The notes under the pieces are model-generated. The model was not told where the DNA came from. It saw nothing but the letters and a program-made list of their open reading frames with translations, and searched no databases. This document shows positions 1 to 7,953 of a DNA stretch of 23,245 nucleotides, piece after piece. The stretch spans positions 1 through 23,245 of the forward strand of contig NHHF01000008.1 in assembly GCA_002171155.1 (NCBI GenBank), given 5' to 3'. The stretch comes from Betaproteobacteria bacterium TMED156 (GTDB taxonomy: Bacteria > Pseudomonadota > Gammaproteobacteria > Burkholderiales > Burkholderiaceae_A). The position numbers were made by a program, and so were the translations under genes. Position 1 is the first letter of the stretch. Each line of letters opens with the position of its first letter.

Positions 1-194
1 AAAATATATCTGAATTAAAAAAAAAATCAAAAACTTTAAGACAAAAAACTCCAGTTATTCTTCTCTCATTATCTGGTTTTGGTTTGTCCAAAATATCTAA
101 GCATTTAAGAGATGAGGGGTATACAGAGGTACTTTCTTTAGATGGAGGGTTTGAAGCTTGGAAACAGGCGGGTTTGCCTGTAAAAAAAACTTAA
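1..194 (+). CDS. Rhodanese-like domain protein, C-terminal part (5' end outside window)
   Basis: The reading frame is open from base 3 to the TAA at 192-194, giving about 63 residues. It ends in the typical rhodanese C-terminus, with DGGFEAWKQAGLPV near the end. The active-site loop should lie in VILLSLSGFGLSK, but where active sulfurtransferases have C-x-x-G-x-R the sequence reads S-L-S-G-F-G, so both the catalytic Cys and the loop Arg are absent. The product may therefore be a binding rather than a sulfur-transfer domain. In Burkholderiales a rhodanese gene commonly precedes grxC and secB. Here secB follows after 74 bases with no grxC between. The N-terminus is not visible, so full length and any membrane anchor are unknown. 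Confidence 0.8.
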   Translation, partial: NISELKKKSKTLRQKTPVILLSLSGFGLSKISKHLRDEGYTEVLSLDGGFEAWKQAGLPVKKT

Positions 195-218
195 AATTTT
201 GTTTAAATAATTAAAATT

Positions 219-247
219 TTGATTTTAAGAGTTTTAAATTTTATATA
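219..247 (+). promoter_or_regulatory. Candidate sigma-70 promoter for secB
   Basis: TTGATT at 219-224 is separated by 17 bases from TATATA at 242-247. Both are reasonable matches to -35/-10 boxes and lie in the 74-base gap between the rhodanese gene and secB. Transcription would start near 254, just ahead of the GAGGAGA ribosome binding site at 258-264. In such an AT-rich gap chance matches are common, so this is tentative. Confidence 0.35.
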
Positions 248-268
248 CAATTTTACTGAGGAGAAAAT

Positions 269-769
269 ATGGCCGAAGAAGAAAAAGATGCTCCGGTATT
301 TCATTTACAGAGAGTGTATCTTAAAGATTTATCTGTTGAGATTCCAAACGCACCGGAAGTTTTTCTAGACAACACGCAGCCAAAATTATCTTTTGAAATC
401 GATTCATTTGACACTGAGCTCAAAGACAAAATGGTTGAGGTTGGAGTTAAATGTACCGTGACTTGTCATTTAGGAGAGAAAGTTGGTTTTCTAGTTGAAG
501 CCAAAGAAGCAGGTATTTTCGAAATAAAAAATGTTTCACAAGAGCAACTAATCTTACTCAAGGGAATAACTTGTCCCAACATAGTGTATCCATATTTACG
601 GGCGAATATAGCCGACATATTACAAAGGGCTAGTTTCCCTCCCGTTCACCTGACAGAAATAAATTGGGAAATTTTTTATCAACAAAAGCAAGATAGACTC
701 AATGGTAAAAATGGAGAAGATATGACAAGTTCTTCATCTATTAATGGTGAAGCTGATTCAAAGAAATAA
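269..769 (+). CDS. secB: Protein-export chaperone SecB
   Basis: The protein (166 residues) is the homotetrameric cytosolic chaperone that keeps preproteins unfolded and delivers them to SecA. The sequence matches SecB along its whole length: an N-terminal FHLQRVYLKDLSVEIPNAP segment, the central beta-sheet core, and the conserved LKGITCPNIVYPYLRANIADI and ASFPPVHLTEINW segments. An acidic, Ser-rich tail of about 25 residues follows, as is usual in this family. The ATG at 269 has a strong GAGGAGA site 4-10 bases upstream. gpsA follows after 21 bases, so the two are probably co-transcribed. The secB-gpsA pairing is widespread in proteobacteria. Confidence 0.97.
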   Translation: MAEEEKDAPVFHLQRVYLKDLSVEIPNAPEVFLDNTQPKLSFEIDSFDTELKDKMVEVGVKCTVTCHLGEKVGFLVEAKEAGIFEIKNVSQEQLILLKGITCPNIVYPYLRANIADILQRASFPPVHLTEINWEIFYQQKQDRLNGKNGEDMTSSSSINGEADSKK

Positions 770-790
770 CTTTCGTTATGAGATTATTGT

Positions 791-1843
791 TTGAATAATT
801 ATTTGTCATCAATGGTTGTAATAGGAGCCGGTGCTTGGGGAACAGCTTTCGCTTCCAGGATTTCTGCAGGGCATCCATCAGCAAAAGTTTTTCTATGGTC
901 AAGAAATACAAAGCTTGTAGATGATTTGATTGAAAAAAAAACTAATGAGAAATATTTAAAAAATCTCAAGTTGTGTGAAAGATTAAGGTTTAGTTCGGAC
1001 TTACAACTAATATTACGAAAGGGTGAGGAGTTTTCAAAATTAAAAAATGAATTACAAACAATAGTTTTTGCAGTCCCTGTATCAGCCTTAGCAGAAATAT
1101 GTGAAAAGTTGAAAACAGTAGATATTTCACCAGAAACTTCTTTGCTATGGTTGTGTAAAGGTGTTTTAGTTCATGAAAAGCAAATAACTTGGCCGTCTCA
1201 ATTAATAGAGAAGTTTTTTCCAAATTCTCGACATTTTGCATTGTCAGGCCCTAGTTTTGCTCAAGAGGTTGCAGCCGGTTTACCTTTTGCTCTAACATGT
1301 GCAGGTAATGACTTAGAACAAGTGAGAAATGTTTCCGAAAGTCTTAAGTGCCGTGGTTTGAGAATTTATTCAAGCGATGACCTAATTGGAGTTCAATTAG
1401 CTGGAGCGATGAAGAATGTTTTAGCAATTGCTGCTGGTATTTGTGATGGGATGAATTTAGGATTAAATGCTAGAGCTAGTTTGATAACCCGTGGACTTTC
1501 CGAAACAGCTAGATTGGGAGTAGCAATAAATGCAAAGAGAGAAACTTTCCTGGGTTTGGCAGCTTTAGGAGACTTAATACTTACTTCAACTGGAAACCTT
1601 TCGAGAAACAGAAAAGTTGGACTTGGACTTGCAAATGGACAAGATTTGCAGACAATTCTGAAAAATCTTGGACATGTTGCTGAGGGAGTATCTACTGCTC
1701 CACTTTTATTGGATTTAGCTCAAAAAAGAAATATTGAAGTGCCAATAACGAAGGCGGTATGTGACTTGCTGATTATGAAAATCAAGCCTGAAGAAGTTCT
1801 AAAAAATTTATTATCGAGGGATTTTTCTGATGAAAATTTATAA
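791..1843 (+). CDS. gpsA: Glycerol-3-phosphate dehydrogenase [NAD(P)+]
   Basis: This enzyme reduces dihydroxyacetone phosphate to sn-glycerol-3-phosphate, the backbone precursor for phospholipids. The N-terminal Rossmann motif GAGAWGTA lies near residues 13-20. LSGPSFAQEVAAGLP follows in the middle, then the catalytic-lysine helix GAMKNVLAIAAGICDGMNLG and the substrate-binding NARASLITRGLSE. The length of 350 residues is close to normal. The start is uncertain. TTG at 791 gives seven extra residues; ATG at 812 would begin immediately before the Rossmann strand. Neither has a clear Shine-Dalgarno. TTG is preferred because the first beta-strand would otherwise be cut very short. It lies 21 bases after secB and 17 bases before the next gene. 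Confidence 0.95.
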   Translation: MNNYLSSMVVIGAGAWGTAFASRISAGHPSAKVFLWSRNTKLVDDLIEKKTNEKYLKNLKLCERLRFSSDLQLILRKGEEFSKLKNELQTIVFAVPVSALAEICEKLKTVDISPETSLLWLCKGVLVHEKQITWPSQLIEKFFPNSRHFALSGPSFAQEVAAGLPFALTCAGNDLEQVRNVSESLKCRGLRIYSSDDLIGVQLAGAMKNVLAIAAGICDGMNLGLNARASLITRGLSETARLGVAINAKRETFLGLAALGDLILTSTGNLSRNRKVGLGLANGQDLQTILKNLGHVAEGVSTAPLLLDLAQKRNIEVPITKAVCDLLIMKIKPEEVLKNLLSRDFSDENL

Positions 1844-1860
1844 CTTTTAGTAATATTATC

Positions 1861-2802
1861 ATGGTGATTAACAGTAATAAAGAAATAGATAAATTAGATA
1901 AAAAAGCTTTGGAAGTTCAAATGCTTAGAAAGGAACGATCCAACCTTATTAGACATCCTTTTCTGCTTGAACTTGAAAAAGTATACTATCAAAGTCTTAA
2001 CTGCATTAATCTTGCTCCAAAAAAAGCATTTTCAATTGATATATTTCCCAAATCAAAGGAAAAACCAAGCAAGGGTATTTTTAAAAAATGTAATTGGATT
2101 TGTGGCTCATTTTTATCGCAGGAGGAGAATGATGTAAATAAAAATGAATTTCTCAAGATAATAAGAAAACTACTACCATTAATAAATAGGAAAAAAAAAA
2201 TAGTTTTTCCCAACACTTTCAATTGTTTTTGTTTTCCTGATCAAAGTTTCGACTATGTTGAATCATTGGCTACGATCCCATGGACAGAAAATTTAGAAAG
2301 ATCTTTTATTGAAATTCATAGATTGCTTCAGCATGATGGCTTTTTTGGATTTGCAAGTTTCGGGCCTACTTCACTCAAAGAATTTATCTACAATTTAAAA
2401 GAACTTGATTATAATCTTTCAAAGCAAAGTTTTTTGCCCCTTATTGATCTTCATGATTTAGGCGATGTTTGTGGATCCGTTGGTTTTGAAAGTGCAGTTG
2501 TCTCGTCAGAAAAAGTTTTATTCAAATATAAAAAACCTGAGTCCGCTCTGAAAGAGCTGAGAAGATTGTCTGGAAATCCCTTGATTGACAGATCCAAGAT
2601 TGTGTCTGGAAAAAATTGGTATAAATCAATCTTATTTGCTTTAGATAAATGTAGAGATTCGTCAGGTCTTGTAACCCTAGAGTTTGAGATGATCTATGGA
2701 CATGCTTGGAAAAAACAAAAAACTAGTGAAAATCCTTTAACCAAAAAAAATAGTAATGAAGATTTTTTTATTAAAGAAAAGAAAATAAAATTTTTTAGTT
2801 GA
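1861..2802 (+). CDS. Divergent BioC-like methyltransferase homologue
   Basis: The 313-residue protein resembles betaproteobacterial malonyl-ACP O-methyltransferases (BioC) in its second half. FPDQSFDYVESLATIPW (about 125-141), RLLQHDGFFGFASFGPTSLKE (about 154-174) and the LIDLHDLGD block (194-202) match the usual 'P..D.sFD', 'vLkpgG', 'FGP.tL.EL' and 'fiDmHDiGD' segments. The glycine-rich SAM-binding motif I is not recognisable: where VLDLGCGPG is expected, near residues 55-63, the sequence reads roughly AFSIDIFPK. Conservation of the C-terminal half together with loss of motif I suggests a changed or non-catalytic role, or an early stage of decay. The gene lies 17 bases after gpsA. A Lys/Asn-rich tail follows residue 290. 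The start ATG lacks an obvious Shine-Dalgarno. Confidence 0.7.
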   Translation: MVINSNKEIDKLDKKALEVQMLRKERSNLIRHPFLLELEKVYYQSLNCINLAPKKAFSIDIFPKSKEKPSKGIFKKCNWICGSFLSQEENDVNKNEFLKIIRKLLPLINRKKKIVFPNTFNCFCFPDQSFDYVESLATIPWTENLERSFIEIHRLLQHDGFFGFASFGPTSLKEFIYNLKELDYNLSKQSFLPLIDLHDLGDVCGSVGFESAVVSSEKVLFKYKKPESALKELRRLSGNPLIDRSKIVSGKNWYKSILFALDKCRDSSGLVTLEFEMIYGHAWKKQKTSENPLTKKNSNEDFFIKEKKIKFFS

Positions 2803-2824
2803 CTTTTTGTTTACAATTTTTGTT

Positions 2825-2836
2825 AGGGATATCCCT
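2825..2836. promoter_or_regulatory. Perfect 12-bp palindrome ahead of the oxidase locus
   Basis: AGGGATATCCCT is a perfect palindrome and the only short GC-rich element in the 91-base gap before DUF2244-coxB. A -35-like TTTACA (2810-2815) lies just upstream. The position suits an operator or a weak hairpin, but no known regulator is recognised. Confidence 0.3.
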
Positions 2837-2893
2837 TAATTAATAAAAAAAAATTGGTGTTGCTAACTGCAAAGAAACTTTACGTAAGGTAAT

Positions 2894-3355
2894 ATGTCAA
2901 TCAATGTGATGAAAATAAATGAAATTAATAAAGAATGGATTTTAAGAAAAAATTGCACCCTAAGTCCTCGACAGTTTGCAAGTTCTTTAATTTTCGTTGG
3001 TTTTCTTTCATTTTTAATTGGGATGGCATGGGCTTTTAATGGAATTTGGGTAATTTTGCCTTTTGTGTGTTTAGAGCTTTTGGGCCTTTGCATTGCTTTT
3101 TTTGTATATTCACGTCATGCAACTGATTTTGAGCGTGTGATTTTGACCAAAAGTGATATATGCGTTGAGTCAGAAATTGGAGGAACGACGAAATTCACTA
3201 AAATTCCTCGCTGTTGGGCAGTTCCTTATTTTAAAAAAAACAAAGGCAAAGGACTTGTACTTTTTAAATTTGGTAGTACTGAGTTAAAAGTTGGTCAATT
3301 TGTAACTGAAAAAAGAAGGAAATTATTTTTCGATGAAATTAAAGGTTTCTTATGA
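2894..3355 (+). CDS. DUF2244 family membrane protein
   Basis: The 153-residue protein fits DUF2244. It has an N-terminal RKNCTLSPRQF segment, two transmembrane helices at about 30-50 and 54-74 joined by a short Asn/Gly turn, then the family signature VYSRHATDFERV and a soluble C-terminal beta-rich part. Its biochemical function is not established. It commonly sits directly upstream of coxB in Burkholderiales, which suggests a role in oxidase biogenesis or membrane organisation. AAGG at 2886-2889 serves the ATG at 2894. The stop overlaps the coxB start (ATGA at 3352-3355), indicating translational coupling. Confidence 0.85.
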   Translation: MSINVMKINEINKEWILRKNCTLSPRQFASSLIFVGFLSFLIGMAWAFNGIWVILPFVCLELLGLCIAFFVYSRHATDFERVILTKSDICVESEIGGTTKFTKIPRCWAVPYFKKNKGKGLVLFKFGSTELKVGQFVTEKRRKLFFDEIKGFL

Positions 3356-4272
3356 ATAAATTTTTACAATTTAAAAGTTTAAATAAAACTAGCTCTTCAA
3401 TTTTAAAAACTACACTTTTATCATTGTCCATTTTCTTTTCAAATACATTATTTGCTGCTAATGATTTAACCACTAAGTACAACTTACGTGAGCCTGCAAG
3501 TGTTATGGCTGCCGATCTCCACATCGTACATTGGGTTTTGATGGGAATTTGCTTAGTTATTTTCGTTGTAGTATTTGGCTTCATGTTTTATTCAATTTAC
3601 GCACATAGGAAATCCAAGGGTTTTAAACCTGCAGATTTCCACGAGAGTACAACTATTGAAATAGCTTGGACAGCGATTCCTCTTCTAATTGTTATAGGTA
3701 TAGGTATTTATGCAACTCCTTTAGTTATGGCTCAAAAAGATACTACGAACGCCGATATAACAATTAAAGTAACTGGATATCAATGGAAGTGGGGCTATGA
3801 ATATTTAAGAGGCGAAGGCGAAGGAATAAAGTTTTATCAAACTCTTGTCACCCCATACGATCAAAGAATTAATAAGTCACCCAAAACTAATAATTATTTA
3901 GTCGAAGTTGACAATGCTCTTGTAGTTCCAGTTGACAAAAAAGTCAGAGTAGTTATAACTGCTAATGATGTAATACATGCTTGGTCAGTGCCAGCAGTGG
4001 GTGTAAAGCAAGATGCAATACCTGGGTTCGTAAGAGATTCTTGGTTTAAGGCAACCAAAATTGGAACTTACACAGGTCAATGCTCTGAACTTTGTGGTAA
4101 GGATCATGCTTTCATGCCCATAACACTTAAAGTTGTATCTGCTGACGATTACAGCTCTTGGGTTTCAACGCAAAAAGACGGTATTGCTAGTAATGAAGTT
4201 TATAATATAGATCCAAAAAATGATGTGTTATCAAAACTATCAACAGATGTTGATCAACAAGGAGGTTTGTAA
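3352..4272 (+). CDS. coxB: Cytochrome c oxidase subunit II (CuA subunit)
   Basis: Subunit II accepts electrons from cytochrome c through the binuclear CuA centre and passes them to subunit I. An N-terminal signal-like helix (about 14-36) is followed by the two anchoring helices (about 60-82 and 101-123) and a periplasmic cupredoxin domain. CuA ligands are visible: His209 (in [14 protein letters not shown]), Cys244 and Cys248 in CSELC, His252 and Met255. The length of 306 residues suits the family, and no fused cytochrome c domain (CXXCH) is present. The start overlaps DUF2244 by four bases, and the stop overlaps the coxA ATG by one base. An AAGGAGG sequence at its 3' end serves coxA. Confidence 0.98.
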   Translation: MNKFLQFKSLNKTSSSILKTTLLSLSIFFSNTLFAANDLTTKYNLREPASVMAADLHIVHWVLMGICLVIFVVVFGFMFYSIYAHRKSKGFKPADFHESTTIEIAWTAIPLLIVIGIGIYATPLVMAQKDTTNADITIKVTGYQWKWGYEYLRGEGEGIKFYQTLVTPYDQRINKSPKTNNYLVEVDNALVVPVDKKVRVVITANDVIHAWSVPAVGVKQDAIPGFVRDSWFKATKIGTYTGQCSELCGKDHAFMPITLKVVSADDYSSWVSTQKDGIASNEVYNIDPKNDVLSKLSTDVDQQGGL

Positions 4273-5888
4273 TGAGTGCTGTTCTTGATCCTCAAGGTCA
4301 CGTTGCAGATGATCACCACGATCATCATCCACAAGGTTGGAGAAGGTGGCTTTTTGCAACAAATCATAAAGATATTGGAACAATGTATCTTTGGTTTAGT
4401 TTTAGCATGCTTCTTCTTGGTGGGGTTCTAGCTCTCGGAATTAGGGCTGAGCTTTTCCAGCCGGGCTTGCAGGTTGTTCAACCTGAACTCTTTAACCAAT
4501 TAACAACAATGCATGGTCTAATAATGGTATTTGGAGCAATAATGCCAGCTTTTGTTGGCTTCGCTAACTGGATGATTCCCTTGCAAATAGGTGCTCCAGA
4601 TATGGCCTTTGCGAGAATGAATAATCTAAGTTTCTGGCTTGTAATCCCTGCAGCACTTTTGCTGATGGCGTCTTTCTTTGTTCCAGGTGGTGCAACAGCA
4701 GCAGGATGGACTTTATATGCCCCACTATCTATACAAATGGGTTTGGGCATGGATTTAGCTATATTCGCTATCCATATTCTTGGGGCTTCATCAATAATGG
4801 GTTCAATCAATATCGTAACAACAATTCTTAATATGCGTGCACCTGGTATGACGTTAATGAAAATGCCATTGTTTGTTTGGACATGGTTAATAACTGCATA
4901 TCTATTGATTGCTGTAATGCCTGTATTAGCAGGTGCAATAACAATGGTATTAACTGATCGTCATTTTGGAACTTCTTTTTTCAACGCAGCTGGTGGTGGT
5001 GATCCTGTTATGTATCAACACATTTTTTGGTTCTTTGGTCATCCTGAGGTATACATTATGATCTTACCTGCCTTTGGAATAGTCTCGGAGATTATTCCAA
5101 CTTTTACTAGGAAAAGACTGTTTGGTTATACCTCGATGGTTTACGCTACCGCGTCGATTGCAATTTTATCCTTCGTAGTTTGGGCTCATCATATGTTTAC
5201 GACTGGAATGCCTTTAACTGGTCAACTTTTTTACATGTATGCGACCATGCTTATAGCAGTCCCCACTGGGGTTAAAATTTTCAATTGGTTAGCAACAATG
5301 TGGAGAGGCTCAATGACTTTTGAGACTCCAATGCTCTTTGCTATCGGCTTCATAGTTGTATTCACAATTGGGGGACTCACTGGAATTATACTTTCTGTCG
5401 CTCCACTTGATATTCAGCTTCATGACACATACTATGTGGTTGCACATTTCCATTACGTTTTAGTCGCTGGTTCTCTATTTGCATTATTTGCTGGTGTATA
5501 TTATTGGCTTCCAAAGTGGACAGGAAATATGTACAGCGAATTTTTGGGTAAGACCCACTTTTGGTTATCAATGATTTTTTTCAATGTGACATTTTTTCCA
5601 ATGCATTTTTTAGGCTTAGCTGGAATGCCAAGAAGGTACGCTGATTACCCTATGCAATTTGCAGACTTTAATATGCTTGCATCAATTGGAGCCTTCGGTT
5701 TTGGATTTGCACAACTAGTTTTTTTATATTGTGTTATCAAATGTATAAATGGTGGTGAAAAAGTTGGGCCCGATCCTTGGAAAACTAAGGATGGAAACGA
5801 TGGTGTCAGTTTAGAGTGGACAGTTCCTTCACCGGCCCCTTTTCACACTTTTGAGACTCCACCAACTCACAAAATTGCTGACAGGTAA
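4272..5888 (+). CDS. coxA: Cytochrome c oxidase subunit I
   Basis: This is the catalytic subunit of the terminal heme-copper oxidase, 538 residues with about 12 membrane helices. Heme a ligands are His81 and His394, the heme a3 ligand is His392, and CuB ligands are His257, His306 and His307. Tyr261 is placed for the His-Tyr crosslink. Glu259 in GHPEVY marks a type A1 oxidase with a standard D-channel, and Lys335 in TGVKIFNW fits the K-channel. The His-rich N-terminus precedes the NHKDIGTMY signature. It has a strong ribosome site (AAGGAGG, about 4259-4265) and a one-base overlap with coxB. The CuA-containing partner indicates a cytochrome c rather than a quinol oxidase. Confidence 0.99.
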   Translation: MSAVLDPQGHVADDHHDHHPQGWRRWLFATNHKDIGTMYLWFSFSMLLLGGVLALGIRAELFQPGLQVVQPELFNQLTTMHGLIMVFGAIMPAFVGFANWMIPLQIGAPDMAFARMNNLSFWLVIPAALLLMASFFVPGGATAAGWTLYAPLSIQMGLGMDLAIFAIHILGASSIMGSINIVTTILNMRAPGMTLMKMPLFVWTWLITAYLLIAVMPVLAGAITMVLTDRHFGTSFFNAAGGGDPVMYQHIFWFFGHPEVYIMILPAFGIVSEIIPTFTRKRLFGYTSMVYATASIAILSFVVWAHHMFTTGMPLTGQLFYMYATMLIAVPTGVKIFNWLATMWRGSMTFETPMLFAIGFIVVFTIGGLTGIILSVAPLDIQLHDTYYVVAHFHYVLVAGSLFALFAGVYYWLPKWTGNMYSEFLGKTHFWLSMIFFNVTFFPMHFLGLAGMPRRYADYPMQFADFNMLASIGAFGFGFAQLVFLYCVIKCINGGEKVGPDPWKTKDGNDGVSLEWTVPSPAPFHTFETPPTHKIADR

Positions 5889-5904
5889 TTTAGAGGAAAA
5901 ATCG

Positions 5905-6006
5905 GTGGGAGCGCCTAACAACATTAGAACCGCTCTCACTCTTTTATCTGTGGCGGTTGTTTTCTTCATTGGTATAATTTTGAAATTTATTTTCTTCCCT
6001 TCATGA
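5905..6006 (+). CDS. Cytochrome oxidase small assembly protein, 33 residues
   Basis: A very short gene fills the gap between coxA and ctaG. GTG at 5905 has a GAGGA site at 5893-5897, seven bases away, and its TGA (6004-6006) overlaps the ctaG start as ATGA. The product has a short polar N-terminus with one Arg (PNNIRTALTLLSV), then a single membrane helix rich in Val, Phe and Ile, ending in FFPS. In Burkholderiales a single-helix 'cytochrome oxidase small assembly protein' of about this size sits in exactly this position. The identification rests on position, coupling and topology, since the sequence is too short for a firm family call. Confidence 0.75.
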   Translation: MGAPNNIRTALTLLSVAVVFFIGIILKFIFFPS

Positions 6007-6587
6007 GTTCCGAAAAAGATACAGTTTCGGATGTTACCTTAACTGGCGATAAAAATAGAACCTTCTTTAAGTTGTTCTTGATGACGATTGTTATGTTCGG
6101 TTTTGGTTTCATGCTCGTGCCATTTTATGAAGCCATTTGCGAAGTAACAGGTATAAATGTCTTAGCCGCTAGAGAAAAAACCGATGTTAATGATATTGAA
6201 AAATATTTAAATAATACTCAAGTTGATAAATCTAGGACAGTGATTGTGGAATTTGATTCTAATTCCCATGGTCCTTGGGTTTTCAAACCAAAAAATTCTT
6301 TTGTCAGCATTCACCCCGGTGAGTTAATAACAGTTGACTTTGAGATTACTAATCCTTCGAGTAATCCTATTTCTGGTCAAGCTATTCCTAGCTATGCTCC
6401 TCTTCAAGCATCTGGATTTTTGAAAAAAATTGAGTGTTTCTGCTTTAAACAGCAAAGACTAGAGGGAAAAGAAACAAAAGATTTTCCGGTGGTTTTTTTA
6501 CTTGATCCTAATCTTCCAGCGGAGATCACAAACATAACAATGAGTTATACTTTTTTTGAAATTACTAACGCATTTAATGATTTCTAA
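6003..6587 (+). CDS. ctaG: Cytochrome c oxidase assembly protein CtaG (Cox11)
   Basis: CtaG/Cox11 delivers copper to the CuB site of subunit I. The 194-residue protein has one N-terminal membrane helix (about 22-42) ending in LVPFYEAICEVTGINV, with the Cys typical of this position. A periplasmic immunoglobulin-like domain follows, with HPGELITVDFEITNPSS and the copper-binding CFCF motif (Cys145, Cys147). The C-terminal LDPNLPAEITNITMSYTFFE matches the family. It is coupled to the upstream 33-residue gene by ATGA. The 223 bases after it hold no convincing gene; a DUF2970 gene is often found there in relatives, but no remnant was recognised. Confidence 0.96.
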   Translation: MSSEKDTVSDVTLTGDKNRTFFKLFLMTIVMFGFGFMLVPFYEAICEVTGINVLAAREKTDVNDIEKYLNNTQVDKSRTVIVEFDSNSHGPWVFKPKNSFVSIHPGELITVDFEITNPSSNPISGQAIPSYAPLQASGFLKKIECFCFKQQRLEGKETKDFPVVFLLDPNLPAEITNITMSYTFFEITNAFNDF

Positions 6588-6810
6588 ATTTCAGTATAGA
6601 ATATTAATATATTTACAGTGATGACTACTTTATTCTAGGCTTTTTTAGAAGAGAGTAAAAAAAAGTGAGAACGAACTAGATGCTTCATCTTAAATTTCAT
6701 GCATATATGCTTTAAGGAAATATTGGAGTTACAATGTTATTTTATTTTTGATATTAATTATGGAGTCTATAGTTTAGAAGTTCATTAAGTATTTTGATGA
6801 AGGAATTTAA

Positions 6811-7674
6811 ATGAGTTCAGCAATAAACGATTCTAGTTATTATGTACCCGAGCCAAGTAAATGGCCAGCAGTTGGTTCAATTGCGATGGTTTTCACTATG
6901 TTTGGTGCTGCTGGGATTGTGAATAGTGTACAGTATTCCGAAATTAGTTTACTCGTTGGTTGTTTAATACTTGCATATATGTTCTTTGGTTGGTTTGCCC
7001 AAGTTGCATCTGAGTCAGAAGGTGGCAAATATGGAGGTAATGTAGATGCTAGTTTTAGATGGTCAATGGGTTGGTTCATTTTTAGCGAAGTAATGTTTTT
7101 TGCAGCTTTTTTTGGTGCACTATTTTACGCAAGAATAATCACTTTGCCACTTCTTGGAGATTTAAATCATACATCTTTTTTGTGGCCTGATTTTGTTGAT
7201 AGTTGGCCTCACAAAGGCCCTGCTGAAGGTGTTTTTGAGAAATTTCAGACCATGGGGCCTTTCTGGGTTCCTACAATAAATACAGCACTTCTTCTATCAT
7301 CTGGCGTAACGCTTACAATAGCTCACCATAAATTAAGAGAAGATGAAAGATCGGGAGTATTACTATGGCTTGGTATGACTCTACTTCTTGGTTTTACTTT
7401 TGTTGGGTTTCAAGCTTACGAGTATATTCATGCCTACTCGGATCTTAATCTCAAACTTTCTTCTGGGATCTACGGTTCCACTTTTTATTTACTAACAGGA
7501 TTTCATGGATTCCATGTTTGTTTGGGTGCGATTATGTTGCTAGTGGTTTGGGCACGTTACGCCAAAGGACATTTTTCACCAAAAGCGCATTTTGGTTTTG
7601 AAGGTGCAGCATGGTATTGGCATTTCGTTGATGTTGTTTGGCTCGGTTTATACGTACTTGTCTATTGGCTATAA
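6811..7674 (+). CDS. coxC: Cytochrome c oxidase subunit III
   Basis: Subunit III stabilises subunit I and supports sustained proton uptake through the D-channel. The 287-residue protein has seven membrane helices. Conserved segments include RWSMGWFIFSEVMFFAAFFGALFY (the Glu lies in the helix facing bound lipid), GPFWVPTINTALLLSSGVTLTIAHH, and the C-terminal LTGFHGFHVCLGAIML and WYWHFVDVVWLGLYVLVYW. GAAGGA at about 6799-6804 serves the ATG. A 223-base gap separates it from ctaG, so it may have its own promoter: TATAGT lies at 6768-6773, but no well-spaced -35 was found. It ends 13 bases from the convergent DUF2909 gene. Confidence 0.98.
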   Translation: MSSAINDSSYYVPEPSKWPAVGSIAMVFTMFGAAGIVNSVQYSEISLLVGCLILAYMFFGWFAQVASESEGGKYGGNVDASFRWSMGWFIFSEVMFFAAFFGALFYARIITLPLLGDLNHTSFLWPDFVDSWPHKGPAEGVFEKFQTMGPFWVPTINTALLLSSGVTLTIAHHKLREDERSGVLLWLGMTLLLGFTFVGFQAYEYIHAYSDLNLKLSSGIYGSTFYLLTGFHGFHVCLGAIMLLVVWARYAKGHFSPKAHFGFEGAAWYWHFVDVVWLGLYVLVYWL

Positions 7675-7687
7675 AAAACAAATTTTT

Positions 7688-7894
7688 TTATACAGGAATT
7701 CCCGTAGACTCGATTAGCCCAAAGTAATTCGAGATCAAAATCAGTACGAATAAAATGATTGAAAAAAGTACACGCAAAGCTAGCGACCTTACTACTTTTT
7801 TTGATTCACTTTTCGAGCCAATCATGTTAAAAAGAGCGTGCCCAAGATTGAAAATTATAAGTATAAATCCAATGATTACAATAACTTTAAACAT
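7688..7894 (-). CDS. DUF2909 (twin transmembrane) family small membrane protein
   Basis: The 68-residue protein has two membrane helices separated by a short basic loop (GSKSESKKVVRSLALRV), and a C-terminal LIESTGIPV. This matches DUF2909 proteins found beside cox genes in beta- and gammaproteobacteria; no function is established. It lies antisense between coxC and SURF1, an arrangement I recall from Burkholderiales, which supports a real gene. ATG at 7894 is chosen; a TTG at 7903 would add three residues. The upstream region is shared divergently with SURF1. The 13-base A/T-only gap to coxC can form only a weak hairpin, possibly a shared terminator. Confidence 0.85.
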   Translation of the reverse strand: MFKVIVIIGFILIIFNLGHALFNMIGSKSESKKVVRSLALRVLFSIILFVLILISNYFGLIESTGIPV

Positions 7895-7913
7895 AATATG
7901 CAAAATCTTAATC

Positions 7914-7941
7914 TTGACACATAAATCGTACGTTTTAAATT
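7914..7941 (+). promoter_or_regulatory. Candidate SURF1 promoter, possibly leaderless
   Basis: A perfect TTGACA (7914-7919) is followed after 16 bases by TAAATT (7936-7941). Transcription would begin only a few bases before the SURF1 ATG at 7954. No Shine-Dalgarno precedes that ATG, so the mRNA may be leaderless or nearly so. Confidence 0.4.
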
Positions 7942-7953
7942 AAATTTAATTTA

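Noticed and set aside
4478..4810. Minus-strand open frame of 110 codons opposite coxA
   Set aside because: Shadow of coxA; no independent start signal or family resemblance.
6588..6810. Possible DUF2970 gene between ctaG and coxC
   Set aside because: All frames in this gap carry frequent stops and no fragment resembling DUF2970 was found. Treated as intergenic, perhaps holding a coxC promoter.
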